Assembly: GCF_004328665.1 (NCBI RefSeq)
Contig: NZ_CP019770.1
Span: 1,860,001-1,924,000 of the forward strand
Origin: Pseudoalteromonas sp. DL-6
Lineage (GTDB): Bacteria > Pseudomonadota > Gammaproteobacteria > Enterobacterales > Alteromonadaceae
Length of the DNA: 64,000 nucleotides
Direction: 5' to 3'
The notes under the pieces are model-generated. The model saw only the letters and a program-made list of their open reading frames with translations, had not been told where the DNA came from and ran no database searches. The position numbers were made by a program, and so were the translations under genes. Shown one piece after another: positions 50,346 through 59,382 of the stretch; within the stretch, counting starts at the first letter, position 1, and every line of letters begins with the position of its first letter.

Positions 50346-50879
50346 TTAGTGGTTACCACCACATTTACCTTCGCCACACTTACCTTCTTTTTTTGCTTTA
50401 GCGTCACCGCCACATTTACCTTCTTCGGCTTTGCCTACTTTTTTGGCTTTACCTTGTGCGCCGCATTTACCCTCACCGCACTTACCTTCTTTTTGAGCTT
50501 TGCCTTGTGCACCGCATTTACCTTCGCCAGCTTTACTTTCTTTCTTAGCATCGCCGCCACATTTGCCTTCGCCGCATTTGCCTTCTTTTTTAGCCTTTGC
50601 GTCGCCGCCACATTTGCCTTCGCCGCACTTACCTTCTTTTTTAGCCTTAGCGTCGCCGCCACATTTGCCTTCGCCGCACTTGCCTTCTTTTTTAGCTTTA
50701 GCGTCACCGCCACATTTGCCTTCGCCGCATTTGCCTTCACCAGCGTCTAACTGATAACCAGCTACCATTTGTTGAAACTCAAATGGGTTAGCTTGTACAT
50801 CAGTACTCGCCATACTTGCACTGCCAACAACCACTGCGCCTAATGTTAATGCAATTGAGTTTTTCTTTATTGTATTCAT
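50346..50879 (-). CDS. hvfA: HvfA-family secreted precursor peptide with 14 EGKCG motifs
   Basis: A 177-residue precursor. Residues 1-30 are a signal peptide (KKNSIALTLGAVVVGSASMA, likely cut after VQA). A short NPFEFQQMVAGYQLDAG segment follows, then a Cys/Gly/Lys-rich region to the end. EGKCG occurs 14 times and contains all 14 cysteines, mostly as EGKCGEGKCGG pairs joined by DAKAKK or AQGKAKK linkers. In HvfA/bufferin peptides the EGKCG cysteine is oxidised by the MNIO enzyme; the mature peptides bind copper. Most relatives have fewer motifs. AAGG lies 9 bases before the ATG. It heads hvfABC. Confidence 0.93.
   Translation of the reverse strand: MNTIKKNSIALTLGAVVVGSASMASTDVQANPFEFQQMVAGYQLDAGEGKCGEGKCGGDAKAKKEGKCGEGKCGGDAKAKKEGKCGEGKCGGDAKAKKEGKCGEGKCGGDAKKESKAGEGKCGAQGKAQKEGKCGEGKCGAQGKAKKVGKAEEGKCGGDAKAKKEGKCGEGKCGGNH
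50547..50738 (-). repeat. 51-bp tandem repeats within hvfA
   Basis: Three complete and one partial copy of a 51-bp unit encoding EGKCGEGKCGGDAKAKK (residues 48-111). The copies are nearly identical in DNA, with synonymous differences (for example gcctttgcg against gccttagcg), pointing to recent expansion. Confidence 0.9.
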
Positions 50880-50910
50880 TTTTAATTACCTTTTAAACTT
50901 GTTGAACATC

Positions 50911-50916
50911 ATTATA
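50911..50916 (-). promoter_or_regulatory. Candidate -10 of the hvfA promoter
   Basis: TATAAT on the minus strand, 32 bases before hvfA. The best -35 (TTAGTT, 16 bases away) is poor, so an activator may be needed. The rest of 50917-51068 shows no feature. Confidence 0.4.
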
Positions 50917-51068
50917 CAAGTAGACCTGCATAAAACTAAAAACTTTCAAATTATCTGTTTTTTTTGCAAATAAGTTATTTAACTAACTATGAACCCTAAT
51001 AAGCGTTTTATCAATTTATCATTTACAGGTAAACTGACGCTCTTTTTTAGTAATACATTAATCACACT

Positions 51069-52049
51069 ATGAAACTTATTTTAGCACCCATGGAAGGTGT
51101 TGTTGACTTTAAAATGCGCCAACTACTCACCGACATAGGCGGCTTCGATCTCTGTGTGACCGAATTTATCCGTGTTGTAGATACTTGTTTACCAGATAAA
51201 GTATTCCATCGTTATTGCCCTGAACTCAAAAATGCGGGGCTCACTCGTAGTGGTACTCCAGTACGTATTCAGTTATTAGGCCAAGTAGCCGACGTTTTAG
51301 CTGAAAATGCGGTAAAAGCAATTGGCTTAGGCTCTTATGGCGTTGATTTAAACTTTGGTTGCCCAGCAAAAACCGTCAATAAAAATAAAGGCGGTGCTGT
51401 ATTACTCAAAGATCCAGAACATATGTACTCGATTATAAAAACAGTAAGGGATGCTGTTGATAGTAAACATGACGTCAGTGCTAAAATACGTTTAGGTTTT
51501 GATGATGATAGTAATAGCCAAGAAATAGTTGATGCCGTTGTTAGCGCCGGCGCTACCAGTATTGCTATACATGCACGAACTAAACGCGATGGTTACAATC
51601 CACCCGCCTATTGGGAAAAAATCCCTCCTTTAGTCAAAGATAAACAAATTGCTGTGGTTGCCAATGGAGAAATTTGGCAAGTGGAAGATGCACTTTTATG
51701 CCAAACACGCAGTGGTTGTCGTGATTTGATGATTGGTCGTGGCGCCCTTTCACATCCAGATTTGGCTAGAAAAATTAAAGCGCAAGTTAATAACGAAAGC
51801 TACAGCGAACTGACATGGGAAAATATTTTACACCATATTATTCATTCATCTATGCACCAAACAGCCAGCAAAGATACTAAATACTTTGCATCTCGGACAA
51901 AGCAGTGGCTTGGTTATTTAAAACGCCAATATCCACAAGCAGGACTATTATTTGATGAAATTCGTCGTTTAAAAGCCAAGGATGAAGTAGCCGAAGTATT
52001 AAAGAAGTATGCGAAAGCGCCACAATTTGATGCAAATCATAACACCTAA
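51069..52049 (+). CDS. dusC: tRNA-dihydrouridine synthase DusC
   Basis: An FMN-dependent enzyme that reduces uridine to dihydrouridine in tRNA; DusC acts on U16 in E. coli. The 326-residue product starts LILAPMEGVVDFKMRQLL and has the catalytic Cys98 in LNFGCPAKTVNKNKGGAVLL, then KIRLGFDD and the FMN phosphate segment VVANGEIW and LMIGRGALSHP. The C-terminal helical domain carries the TKQWLGYLKRQYP motif of the DusC subgroup. Confidence 0.94.
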   Translation: MKLILAPMEGVVDFKMRQLLTDIGGFDLCVTEFIRVVDTCLPDKVFHRYCPELKNAGLTRSGTPVRIQLLGQVADVLAENAVKAIGLGSYGVDLNFGCPAKTVNKNKGGAVLLKDPEHMYSIIKTVRDAVDSKHDVSAKIRLGFDDDSNSQEIVDAVVSAGATSIAIHARTKRDGYNPPAYWEKIPPLVKDKQIAVVANGEIWQVEDALLCQTRSGCRDLMIGRGALSHPDLARKIKAQVNNESYSELTWENILHHIIHSSMHQTASKDTKYFASRTKQWLGYLKRQYPQAGLLFDEIRRLKAKDEVAEVLKKYAKAPQFDANHNT

Positions 52050-52107
52050 GTAAATCTAAATAGATAATAGCAGTATCACTACTAATTAACTAAGGGTTAT
52101 ACTGCTA

Positions 52108-52434
52108 ATGCATCATCAGCAACGACTAAACGATGAAATAGAAAGTGTTAAAGCAACGATATTAGGTTTGTTGTCACAATCAACTCACCCTACACATCAA
52201 AACCTGCTCTGCATCCTAACCCATACATCCAATGAAGAGTGGCTCGATTTAGCAGCTCAACAATTAGGTAATGAGTATAATCCGTTAATTGAACGAATGA
52301 ATAAGCTTGAAGCAGCAATTAGCCAAATGGATATTGGTCAATATGGCTACTGCTGTGACTGTGAAGAGAAAATATCAGAGCAGCGCTTAGAAAGAGACCC
52401 TGCTGCACAGCGGTGTGATAAGTGCGCTAAGTAA
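52108..52434 (+). CDS. DksA/TraR-family C4 zinc-finger protein
   Basis: A 108-residue protein with an N-terminal coiled coil (short compared with DksA) and a C-terminal zinc finger: Cys82, Cys85, Cys103, Cys106 in YCCDCEEKISEQRL and RCDKCAK. The family binds the RNA polymerase secondary channel. The coiled-coil tip lacks the DxxDxA motif of true DksA, so it is closer to the small TraR/YbiI-type proteins. An extra Cys (83) is present. It lies 59 bases after dusC on the same strand. Confidence 0.85.
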   Translation: MHHQQRLNDEIESVKATILGLLSQSTHPTHQNLLCILTHTSNEEWLDLAAQQLGNEYNPLIERMNKLEAAISQMDIGQYGYCCDCEEKISEQRLERDPAAQRCDKCAK

Positions 52435-52448
52435 CAGCGCACTTTTGT

Positions 52449-53492
52449 TTAATTGAGTAATTGCGGTGCAAAACTAAATGATTGCCCTGGATAAAAAATA
52501 ATATCCTCAACTAATATGCTCGCATCTTCTTCACTAATATTTAAACGTTTTAGTAAATTTAAACGCGCTTGCGATAATGTCCACGCATGATAATGCACCC
52601 CAAGATCAGTTTCCATCATCGTTAAATAGAGTCGCTTATCAGCAGCCGTTAATTGCTTATTGTTAGCATATTGAGGTAAAAGCATATAACCCGTTGACCA
52701 GTCTAAACCTAATACTTGCGTCTCTTTTAAAAATGTTTCGCTAAGCTGCGATACATCAGAGATACCCACCGTTATTTGCTCGGTTGAGCTTTGCATTGTT
52801 TTAAATTTACTATCTATAAGGCTTAGCCACTCAAGCGGTGAAAGTACATCATTTGCAAAATAATTTAGTTTGCTCTGATACCATTGGCTGCCATTAGCAA
52901 GACCAGACAACCCAATACTGCCTCTTGGCTTATACTGCGCTAAGTAATTATTTAATACACTCAGAGACTCATTTAGCTCAATAGGTGTGTTAGTACTGTT
53001 AATTGCTTGCTGCACATAATGTTTTAAATAAGTGTGCTCTATTTTATTAAGCTTTAAGTTACTTTGCTCAGCGGCTTTAAGCTGTGTTTGAACAAATATC
53101 AGCCATTGCTCAATGTTTTTATACTGAGCATCATTTTTAACTATCGAAAGCATGTTTGATAGCACATCAGTGTGTGCAGGCCATGCGAAATACCGCTCTG
53201 GAAATCGCTCAGCAATCACCAAATAATTTACCTGATTAGTTTGCGCAACAGTTAACTTCATTTGCATTAGCTGCTGGTAAATAGCGTGACGACGCGCTAA
53301 ATATGCATCAGTAAAAGGCAGTTGCTCATTACTGAGTTCTGTAACATGTGAGTTTTTTTGTGCACTTAAAGCCGTATTAAGTGATATTAACGCGGTTTGT
53401 GCCTCTTCATAAGATGAAAATAAGTCAGCTGGCTTAGAGCAGGATGCTAAAAGCAAACAAAAGAGCAATGAAATAATAGGCGTTTTGTTCAT
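52449..53492 (-). CDS. Lipoprotein, probably DUF3080 family
   Basis: A 347-residue lipoprotein with a lipobox LLASC (Cys18), then a long helical, Leu/Gln-rich region without cysteines. Length, lipobox and general layout resemble DUF3080 proteins of gammaproteobacteria; the assignment is from memory of the family and moderate. It lies directly beyond the terminator that ends the TonB2 operon, so it is probably expressed from its own start in the 60-base gap or by readthrough. Confidence 0.65.
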   Translation of the reverse strand: MNKTPIISLLFCLLLASCSKPADLFSSYEEAQTALISLNTALSAQKNSHVTELSNEQLPFTDAYLARRHAIYQQLMQMKLTVAQTNQVNYLVIAERFPERYFAWPAHTDVLSNMLSIVKNDAQYKNIEQWLIFVQTQLKAAEQSNLKLNKIEHTYLKHYVQQAINSTNTPIELNESLSVLNNYLAQYKPRGSIGLSGLANGSQWYQSKLNYFANDVLSPLEWLSLIDSKFKTMQSSTEQITVGISDVSQLSETFLKETQVLGLDWSTGYMLLPQYANNKQLTAADKRLYLTMMETDLGVHYHAWTLSQARLNLLKRLNISEEDASILVEDIIFYPGQSFSFAPQLLN

Positions 53493-53505
53493 GTTAATTC
53501 CAATA

Positions 53506-53530
53506 AAAAAAGCCCCAATGGGGCTTTTTA
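53506..53530. terminator. Terminator at the end of the TonB2 operon
   Basis: AAAAAGCCCC-AAT-GGGGCTTTTT, about 25 bases beyond the TPR protein stop. Confidence 0.9.
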
Positions 53531-53553
53531 AAAATACTAGAGTACATTAAATA

Positions 53554-54813
53554 TTAAATTTTAACACCGTTGCGAGCGGCTTTATCTTTAATATATGTAG
53601 CCCAACCTTTTGCAAACCTACGTGTGCTTGGGTCGTCCATAGCTTTAGTAATAGCAGCATGTGCTTGCTTATACTTGCCTTGGTAGTAAAACGCTTCAGC
53701 TAAATCTGAATAAATAGTACCTTTCTTTTCAGAGCCAAGCTCTAATGCTTTGTTCAAACGAACAACAGCAGCACTGAATTTTTCAGATTGTAGAAGTAAT
53801 GAACCTGCTTTGCGGTAAAGCTCAGCATCATTATCAAATTTAGCAGCTTCTTCGTAGTACTTAGCAGCTTTCTCTATATCTTTCGAACGATGGTAGTTAC
53901 TAGCAATTGCACTCATATTTTGCTTAGTGCGTTTAACTTTTTCTTCTTTAACGGCCTTTTCAAGCGTTACAGCTGCTTTATAAGGAATTTCGTTTAAAGA
54001 ATAAAAGTTAGCTAAAACTTTGTATTCAACTTCGTTTTCAAAGTAACCGTTCTTGTAAGCAACTTCCATAGTTGCTAGCCCTTTCTGGTATTCTTCGGTT
54101 TGTAAATAATACTTACCTAAGCCTACCCAAGACTTTTTGTCTTCAGGCCATACGCGAACGATTTCTTCAGCAACTTTAACCATATTTTGATATTGCTTTT
54201 GCTCAAAATAGGCAGCTAATTTAAGTTGATAAGGAGCTTTATTAGGCTCTTTTGCTAACTTAATTGCTTTGTTTGCCGGCTCAAGAACCTCATTAAACTG
54301 TTTAAGCTCATAACTTGCTTGCGCAATACGAGTGTAAACTTTTGGGTCCTCTTCGCCTGTGAAGTCCATCCAATCAGAATATGCTTGCTTGGCAGCACTG
54401 TATTGTTCAGTACCCGCATACATATCACCCAAGGTTTTTAAACCCTGAGCCTGATCAGCAAAGTTTAATACATCTGGTGCAATCGCTGCTTTCATATACT
54501 TAATAGCAACCTTGTACTGCTCTTTTTGAGCATACATGCTGCCTAAGTAACGATTAACGGTCGCTTTGTCAAAATCATTAGACGGATCTAACTCTTTCAA
54601 TAAAGCAATTGCGCCATCAACATCATCTTCATTATACAAATCAAACGCTTTAATTACTTTTTTACCAGTACGTTCGCCCATGATTTTAGTTTTTGCTTTC
54701 TTACGCTCTTCAATTTTCGCGTAATCTGGCGCCGCTAAAACAGGTGCAGTCAATGCTACACCTGACACAGACATAAGAATTGCAAGTGCAGTTACTTTAG
54801 AAAAATTTCTCAT
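53554..54813 (-). CDS. Periplasmic TPR protein of the TonB2 system
   Basis: A 419-residue protein with a signal peptide (cleavage after VLA near residue 27) and tetratricopeptide repeats throughout (for example KTLGDMYAGTEQYSAAKQAY and SDLAEAFYYQGKYKQAHAAI). It is the last gene of the TonB2 set; TPR proteins are common in that position in Alteromonadales and Vibrio relatives, where they are thought to help TonB-dependent transport. It begins 11 bases after tonB2. Confidence 0.9.
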   Translation of the reverse strand: MRNFSKVTALAILMSVSGVALTAPVLAAPDYAKIEERKKAKTKIMGERTGKKVIKAFDLYNEDDVDGAIALLKELDPSNDFDKATVNRYLGSMYAQKEQYKVAIKYMKAAIAPDVLNFADQAQGLKTLGDMYAGTEQYSAAKQAYSDWMDFTGEEDPKVYTRIAQASYELKQFNEVLEPANKAIKLAKEPNKAPYQLKLAAYFEQKQYQNMVKVAEEIVRVWPEDKKSWVGLGKYYLQTEEYQKGLATMEVAYKNGYFENEVEYKVLANFYSLNEIPYKAAVTLEKAVKEEKVKRTKQNMSAIASNYHRSKDIEKAAKYYEEAAKFDNDAELYRKAGSLLLQSEKFSAAVVRLNKALELGSEKKGTIYSDLAEAFYYQGKYKQAHAAITKAMDDPSTRRFAKGWATYIKDKAARNGVKI

Positions 54814-54824
54814 TACTCGCCTCC

Positions 54825-55439
54825 TTAATTGCCTTGGTTAAGTTTAAAGTCTAGTTGAACTTGTAAACCAACTTGCTTTTGTGGTTTTCCGTCAATGATC
54901 TTAGGACGGTATTTCCACTTGCGCAATGCACGTTTAGCTTCACGGTCAAAGATACGTTTTGGATCTGCGTCAATTACATCAACGTCAATCACGCCACCTA
55001 ACTCATCAATTGTGAATGAAAGTTGAACCCAACCTTCTTTACCATCACGTGCTGCTTGTGTTGGATATTTTGGTTCAATACGAACGATCGGTGTCGCATC
55101 ACCATCTCGTCCAAATGCACCTGGACCACTCAGTCCACCGGCCGTGCTTCCCACATCGATGCTTGGCATATTAAACGACAAGCTCGTATTTGGGTTGCTG
55201 TTTTCCGGCTGTGGCGGCTGCGGTTTAGGCGGCTGCTTTGGCGGTGGCGGAGGCGGAGGCGGTACACGCTTCCTCTCCTGCACCTTAGATTCAGGCGGAT
55301 TCGTCATAATTTCGACTATGATCTGCTCTTTTTGTTCCGTATTACGGTCAGCCCCACCAGAGATGAGGTATGCCATGAAGTAGAACAAGCCGAAAGTAAC
55401 TGCCCCACCTGCAATCAGTGAAAACAGAAAACGAATCAT
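54825..55439 (-). CDS. tonB2: TonB2 energy transducer
   Basis: A 204-residue TonB-family protein that passes proton-motive energy from ExbB/ExbD to outer-membrane receptors. One N-terminal helix (LFSLIAGGAVTFGLFYFMAY), a Pro-rich spacer with seven consecutive prolines (residues 61-67, then KQPPKPQPPQPE), and the C-terminal domain YPTQAARDGKEGWVQLSFTI ending RKWKYRPKIIDG. It is short, as usual for TonB2. The start overlaps the exbD stop in TAATG (1 base), indicating translational coupling. Confidence 0.95.
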   Translation of the reverse strand: MIRFLFSLIAGGAVTFGLFYFMAYLISGGADRNTEQKEQIIVEIMTNPPESKVQERKRVPPPPPPPPKQPPKPQPPQPENSNPNTSLSFNMPSIDVGSTAGGLSGPGAFGRDGDATPIVRIEPKYPTQAARDGKEGWVQLSFTIDELGGVIDVDVIDADPKRIFDREAKRALRKWKYRPKIIDGKPQKQVGLQVQLDFKLNQGN

Positions 55440-55843
55440 TACTGATCTCCAGCTATTGAAATTCTCAGGTTATCACCTGTCGCTTTAATCTGGTCCATCA
55501 CTTTAACCACTGTGCCGTGTTTTGCTTCTTTATCAGCTTGCAAAATTACAACATCAGTAGGTTGTTCTGCTAATAAACTTTCAATTTTTGCTGAAACACG
55601 TTCAACATCAACTTGCTGTTTATCAATCCAGATTGCACCGTCACTGCGAATAGCAATAAAAATGTTAGCATTTTTTTGCTTCGTAGCTTGGGCAGCTTTT
55701 GGTTTATTGACCTCGATACCAGCCTCTTTAACGAACGATGTAGTTACGATAAAGAAAATAAGCATGATAAATACGATGTCAAGCATTGGCGTCATATCTA
55801 CCGCTGCTTCTTCTTCTTCACGAAAACGTTGTTTACGTGCCAT
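55439..55843 (-). CDS. exbD2: ExbD2 proton channel subunit
   Basis: A 134-residue ExbD/TolR-family protein with one membrane helix (MLDIVFIMLIFFIVTTSFV) preceded by the basic, acidic start KQRFREEEEAAVDMTPM. The essential Asp is within VDMTPMLDIVFI. The periplasmic part contains the IRSDGAIWIDKQQVD segment. It lies between exbB2 and tonB2 and overlaps tonB2 by one base. Confidence 0.95.
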   Translation of the reverse strand: MARKQRFREEEEAAVDMTPMLDIVFIMLIFFIVTTSFVKEAGIEVNKPKAAQATKQKNANIFIAIRSDGAIWIDKQQVDVERVSAKIESLLAEQPTDVVILQADKEAKHGTVVKVMDQIKATGDNLRISIAGDQ

Positions 55844-55857
55844 ATTTAATTCTCTCT

Positions 55858-56382
55858 CTAGTGATGAGGCATACTATCTACAAGTTTGGCTTTCACCATT
55901 CTCGCTCTTGCCTCAAGGCGTGAGCTAAAGAATACCCCAGATAGTGCCGCAACCATTCCAGCCATTGTTGGGATTGTTGCCATTGATATGCCTGATGCCA
56001 TTAAACGTGCATTACCTGTACCTTGGGTTGCCATGGTTTCAAAAACCGCGATCATACCCGTAACAGTACCAAGTAAGCCTATTAAAGGACATACAGCTAC
56101 TAATGTTTTAATCAACAACATACGCTGATCTAATTTTTCAGACGCTTCAGAAATCCATGCTTCACGGATTCTGTGTGCGTACCAAGACGTAGTGTCTTGG
56201 CGGGCATCCCACTTGGCTACAATTTCCTTCGTTAAACGAGGAAACTCAGCAAGTAGGAACCAATAGCGCTCAATCATTAAAACCCACATAAGAAAGAGTG
56301 CTATCGCGACCACGTATAAAACCTGGCCGCCTGTGCCAACAAAATCCCTGATAGATTCCCATATCTCCATCAGGACTAGCAT
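55858..56382 (-). CDS. exbB2: ExbB2 proton channel subunit (MotA/TolQ/ExbB)
   Basis: A 174-residue ExbB-type protein with three membrane helices, including the AVCPLIGLLGTVTGMIAVFE and GISMATIPTMAGMVAALSGV signatures of the MotA/TolQ/ExbB family. The start ATG shares its A with the ttpC stop (1-base overlap), so the two are translationally coupled. Confidence 0.95.
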   Translation of the reverse strand: MLVLMEIWESIRDFVGTGGQVLYVVAIALFLMWVLMIERYWFLLAEFPRLTKEIVAKWDARQDTTSWYAHRIREAWISEASEKLDQRMLLIKTLVAVCPLIGLLGTVTGMIAVFETMATQGTGNARLMASGISMATIPTMAGMVAALSGVFFSSRLEARARMVKAKLVDSMPHH

Positions 56383-57746
56383 TAGGCTTTCTCCTTCTCC
56401 GCGTGAGTCGCGATGATACCCGCGCTTTGCTCATCAAGGATGTGTAATACCGACTTACTACGACCTGCAACAATAGAGTGAAGTAGGATAAGTGGTAGTG
56501 CTGCAATTAGACCTAGCGCTGTAGTTACAAGTGCTAGAGAGATGTTACCAGCCATGATCTTCGGATCGCCCGTACCGAACAATGTGATTGTTTGGAACGT
56601 TAGGATCATACCGATTACCGTACCTAATAGACCTAGTAATGGTGCGATAGCAGCAAGGATCTTGATGATATTGATACCCGCTTCGATGCGTGGCGTTTCA
56701 CGAAGAATCGCTTCATCAAGTTTAAGCTCAAGGTTTTCAACATCTTGGTTTTTGTTGTCAGAGTACACTTTAAGAATACGACCCAGTGGGTTATTTGTAT
56801 TCGGTGTAGACAAGTTCTTAAGCTGACCTTTGATCTTAGAAGTAGTAAGCGCTAAGTCAACGAAACGTACTAAGAAGATTAAAAGACCTACAGCAAGTAG
56901 TACTGTGATGATGTAACCAACTTCAGCACCTTGCTCGTAGTACTCCATAAGAGACTTTTTCTGAGTGTTGATACGTAAAATTGCACCACGTGTAGGATCC
57001 ACGTATACGCCAGCGTAATTATCAGCTGAAGTACCTTCTAGATCAGAAATACCTTTAAGGATATAGCTGTCAGGTTGCTTACCTAGAGGCTGGATAGATT
57101 TAGTCTCTGGTGAGTAGATTAAGTAGCCGTCGTCTGTAACTAAGTTGAAGTTACCGATACGTGTTACTTTTTTCATTGACGGGTTACCGTCAAGACCTGC
57201 AACTTCAGTTTCAAACGTTGAAACTTTAGCTGACTCAGTCATTTCTGTTTGAAGTGAAATCCAAAGTTCTTCTAATTCACGAACTGTTGGAAGTTCTTTA
57301 GCGGCTGCTAATGAACGAAGTACTTCTGCACGACCTGGTTTTTCAGCACTTACTAAAGATGCTTCAATTGAACCAATTGCGTCAGCTGCTGCACGACGAA
57401 CAACACCAAACATTTCACCTAACGTACCTTGTGCGTTTTGAAGAGCTTGCTCTTTTTCTGCTAAAGTATTTTCGTTTTGTGCATATTCTTTGCTAAGACG
57501 ATCACCACGTGCTTTTTCAGCAGCTAGTTGGCTTTTCGCTTTGTTAAGTAACGCTTGCTTATCAGCACGATCTGACAAGAACTCTTGTTCACGTTGCTTA
57601 TTGATTTTTCCTTCAGAAATACGCTCTTGCTTTACTTGCTCTAGAATTTTATCTAAAGCATCAGTATTTGCATGTGCATTAAGCGCGGTACCGGCAGAAA
57701 CAGACAGTACTGCTGCAACAGCAAAACCTTTAAATAGTTTCTTCAT
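56382..57746 (-). CDS. ttpC: TtpC-type MotA/TolQ/ExbB protein with periplasmic domain
   Basis: A 454-residue protein: signal peptide (cut after AHA near residue 26), a periplasmic coiled coil (about 30-130, KARGDRLSKEYAQNENTLAE), a second domain, and a C-terminal MotA/TolQ/ExbB channel part (LAAIAPLLGLLGTVIGMILT and ISLALVTTALGLIAALPLIL). This is the TtpC layout of Vibrio TonB2 systems, where it is needed for TonB2-dependent iron uptake. The 5' neighbour is DUF3450, 6 bases away. Confidence 0.93.
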   Translation of the reverse strand: MKKLFKGFAVAAVLSVSAGTALNAHANTDALDKILEQVKQERISEGKINKQREQEFLSDRADKQALLNKAKSQLAAEKARGDRLSKEYAQNENTLAEKEQALQNAQGTLGEMFGVVRRAAADAIGSIEASLVSAEKPGRAEVLRSLAAAKELPTVRELEELWISLQTEMTESAKVSTFETEVAGLDGNPSMKKVTRIGNFNLVTDDGYLIYSPETKSIQPLGKQPDSYILKGISDLEGTSADNYAGVYVDPTRGAILRINTQKKSLMEYYEQGAEVGYIITVLLAVGLLIFLVRFVDLALTTSKIKGQLKNLSTPNTNNPLGRILKVYSDNKNQDVENLELKLDEAILRETPRIEAGINIIKILAAIAPLLGLLGTVIGMILTFQTITLFGTGDPKIMAGNISLALVTTALGLIAALPLILLHSIVAGRSKSVLHILDEQSAGIIATHAEKEKA

Positions 57747-57752
57747 TATTGA

Positions 57753-58523
57753 TTACTCCGCGCCAAAAATTGGTAGTTTAACAAGTTCTAGTGTCGCTTG
57801 CTTACGTGCCATACGGATCACTTCTTTAACAGGTTTTAGGTATTCTTCACCTAATTCTTTCCACTGTTTAGTGTTGTTATCCCACACCCAAGCGTGTTTT
57901 AGATCGAATGATTGCGCTACGTAAGTAATACGACCTAAACGACCGATATCAACGTTAATGCTACGACCATCAACATCTAAAGTACCTTGAGAAGCAGTTA
58001 CAGCTGAGCTGTAGGCTGTTTCAACAGTGTACGCTTCAAGAACCTGACGGAACTTCTCAGACGTTGTTACAGATGCAGATGCCATGATCTCACGTAATCT
58101 TTCAACGCGTCCAAGACGGTTTTCTAGATTAAATGGAACGTCCGCTTTGATGAATTGCTCAAGCGTATCGATCATGCGATACATCAAAGGCACAACGTTT
58201 TGTTTAGTGTTGTCGATAGTCGCGATTTGACGATCGAACGATGCGATAGACGCGTTTTGGTCTGCGACCAAACGTGCTACGTGATCGTTGTACACTTTCA
58301 TAAGTTCAGTCTCATCAACGATGCTACGGTACTCAGCGATTAGCTCCTGAGTTTGACCATATACATTGTCAATTTTAGTTTGAGACTTAACCGCAGCCTT
58401 TTGAATTGTTTGACCTGCTTTTTGCACGTCATTCAAAGGATCTGCAATCACATTGCTGCTTGCAAATGCAAAAGCGCCAACCAACGCAGTTGCTACAAGA
58501 CTCTTTCTGATTTTAACAGACAT
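57753..58523 (-). CDS. DUF3450 periplasmic protein, first gene of the TonB2 operon
   Basis: A 256-residue protein with signal peptide (SLVATALVGAFAFASSNVIA) and a long helical, coiled-coil body of the DUF3450 family. An earlier TTG would add three residues; the ATG at 58523 is preferred. DUF3450 genes usually head the ttpC-exbB-exbD-tonB-TPR cluster, and the protein may help TtpC in the periplasm; its mechanism is unknown. A good sigma-70 promoter lies 100 bases upstream. Confidence 0.9.
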   Translation of the reverse strand: MSVKIRKSLVATALVGAFAFASSNVIADPLNDVQKAGQTIQKAAVKSQTKIDNVYGQTQELIAEYRSIVDETELMKVYNDHVARLVADQNASIASFDRQIATIDNTKQNVVPLMYRMIDTLEQFIKADVPFNLENRLGRVERLREIMASASVTTSEKFRQVLEAYTVETAYSSAVTASQGTLDVDGRSINVDIGRLGRITYVAQSFDLKHAWVWDNNTKQWKELGEEYLKPVKEVIRMARKQATLELVKLPIFGAE

Positions 58524-58592
58524 AGTTCCCAACCAATTAAGTAATGTTACTTTTATAATTTAATTATCAACCCGCTAAGGGGAAGACAACCC

Positions 58593-58614
58593 TGATATCT
58601 TTTAATAGATATCA
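58593..58614. promoter_or_regulatory. Palindrome in the TonB2 operon leader
   Basis: TGATATCT-TTTAAT-AGATATCA is a perfect 8-bp inverted repeat starting 9 bases after the -10 and 70 bases before the first gene. It may be an operator at the start site or an mRNA hairpin. Confidence 0.45.
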
Positions 58615-58622
58615 ACTTACCA

Positions 58623-58651
58623 ATAATGCTAAATGCATTAAGTCATGTCAA
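58623..58651 (-). promoter_or_regulatory. Sigma-70 promoter of the TonB2 operon
   Basis: On the minus strand, a perfect TTGACA (58646-58651), 17 bases, and CATTAT (58623-58628). Confidence 0.7.
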
Positions 58652-59382
58652 CTTCATGTTTAGCATAACCTATAAATAAATCAGCTTGTTTGTAAGATAT
58701 TTACTGGGCTCGACCAAAAAAATTAACATTATTATAACTAACGTGATAATCATAATTTCTGCAAACCCTGATATAGTAAGAATAACGATAACCCCCTCTG
58801 TTAATGTAAACAAAAATATAACATTTAAAATTAACTTTATCGTTGCTGAAAAAAAATTAAAAATAAGCTAATTTTCTGTCCCGAATATTCATTTTGAAGG
58901 TTTTTTAAGACTTTTTTGCCCAAAAATACAGCTAATCGTAATTATTGGGTTATTCATCGCATAAGAATAATGACGTGCAAATTTAATAAAAAGCAGTACA
59001 AAGGAGGGGAAACCGATTACAAAAAATCATTTTTATTAACACCTGTGTTTTTTCTCTCTTAAAGCATAAACACCCAGGCCTTTTTTTGTATTTTCCCAAG
59101 TACAAATCTCAACTTTAAATATGTATTTCCTCAGCAATAACTAAATCCGTATGAGGCTGTTAGATTAGTCATAAGGTTAAATAACTAATGTGCAATTATT
59201 GACCAATAAAATACTTAAAACATAAAAGTTTGTATTCGAACAAATGAGTAGAAGTTTAAAACTAGATGAAGGTGTTAATATATGAGGGATACTACAAAGG
59301 GATTGAAAAGTTTTAGATTTATATGAATTATGGTGAAACAGGTTAGTGCTTCACCACGATGAACTTAGGTTCACATAATAAA
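58652..59382. other. AT-rich gap between TonB2 operon and cold-shock gene
   Basis: No convincing gene was found. It holds a Fur-like sequence TGATAATCATAATTT (58744-58758; 11 of 14 defined positions of the 7-1-7 site) and a hairpin TGGTGAA/TTCACCA (59331-59357) that may end the cold-shock transcript, though it lacks a T-tract. Confidence 0.4.

Noticed and set aside
50547..50738. CRISPR-like regular repeats
   Set aside because: The 51-bp units are contiguous, have no spacers and are in-frame coding repeats of hvfA.
50325..50750. Long plus-strand open frames rich in Phe/Ala opposite hvfA
   Set aside because: They are mirror frames of the Cys/Gly/Lys repeat; the minus strand has a signal peptide, ribosome site and matching partner genes.
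58686..58871. 61-codon Ile/Asn-rich plus-strand frame in the TonB2-csp gap
   Set aside because: Low-complexity AT-driven translation without a ribosome site.
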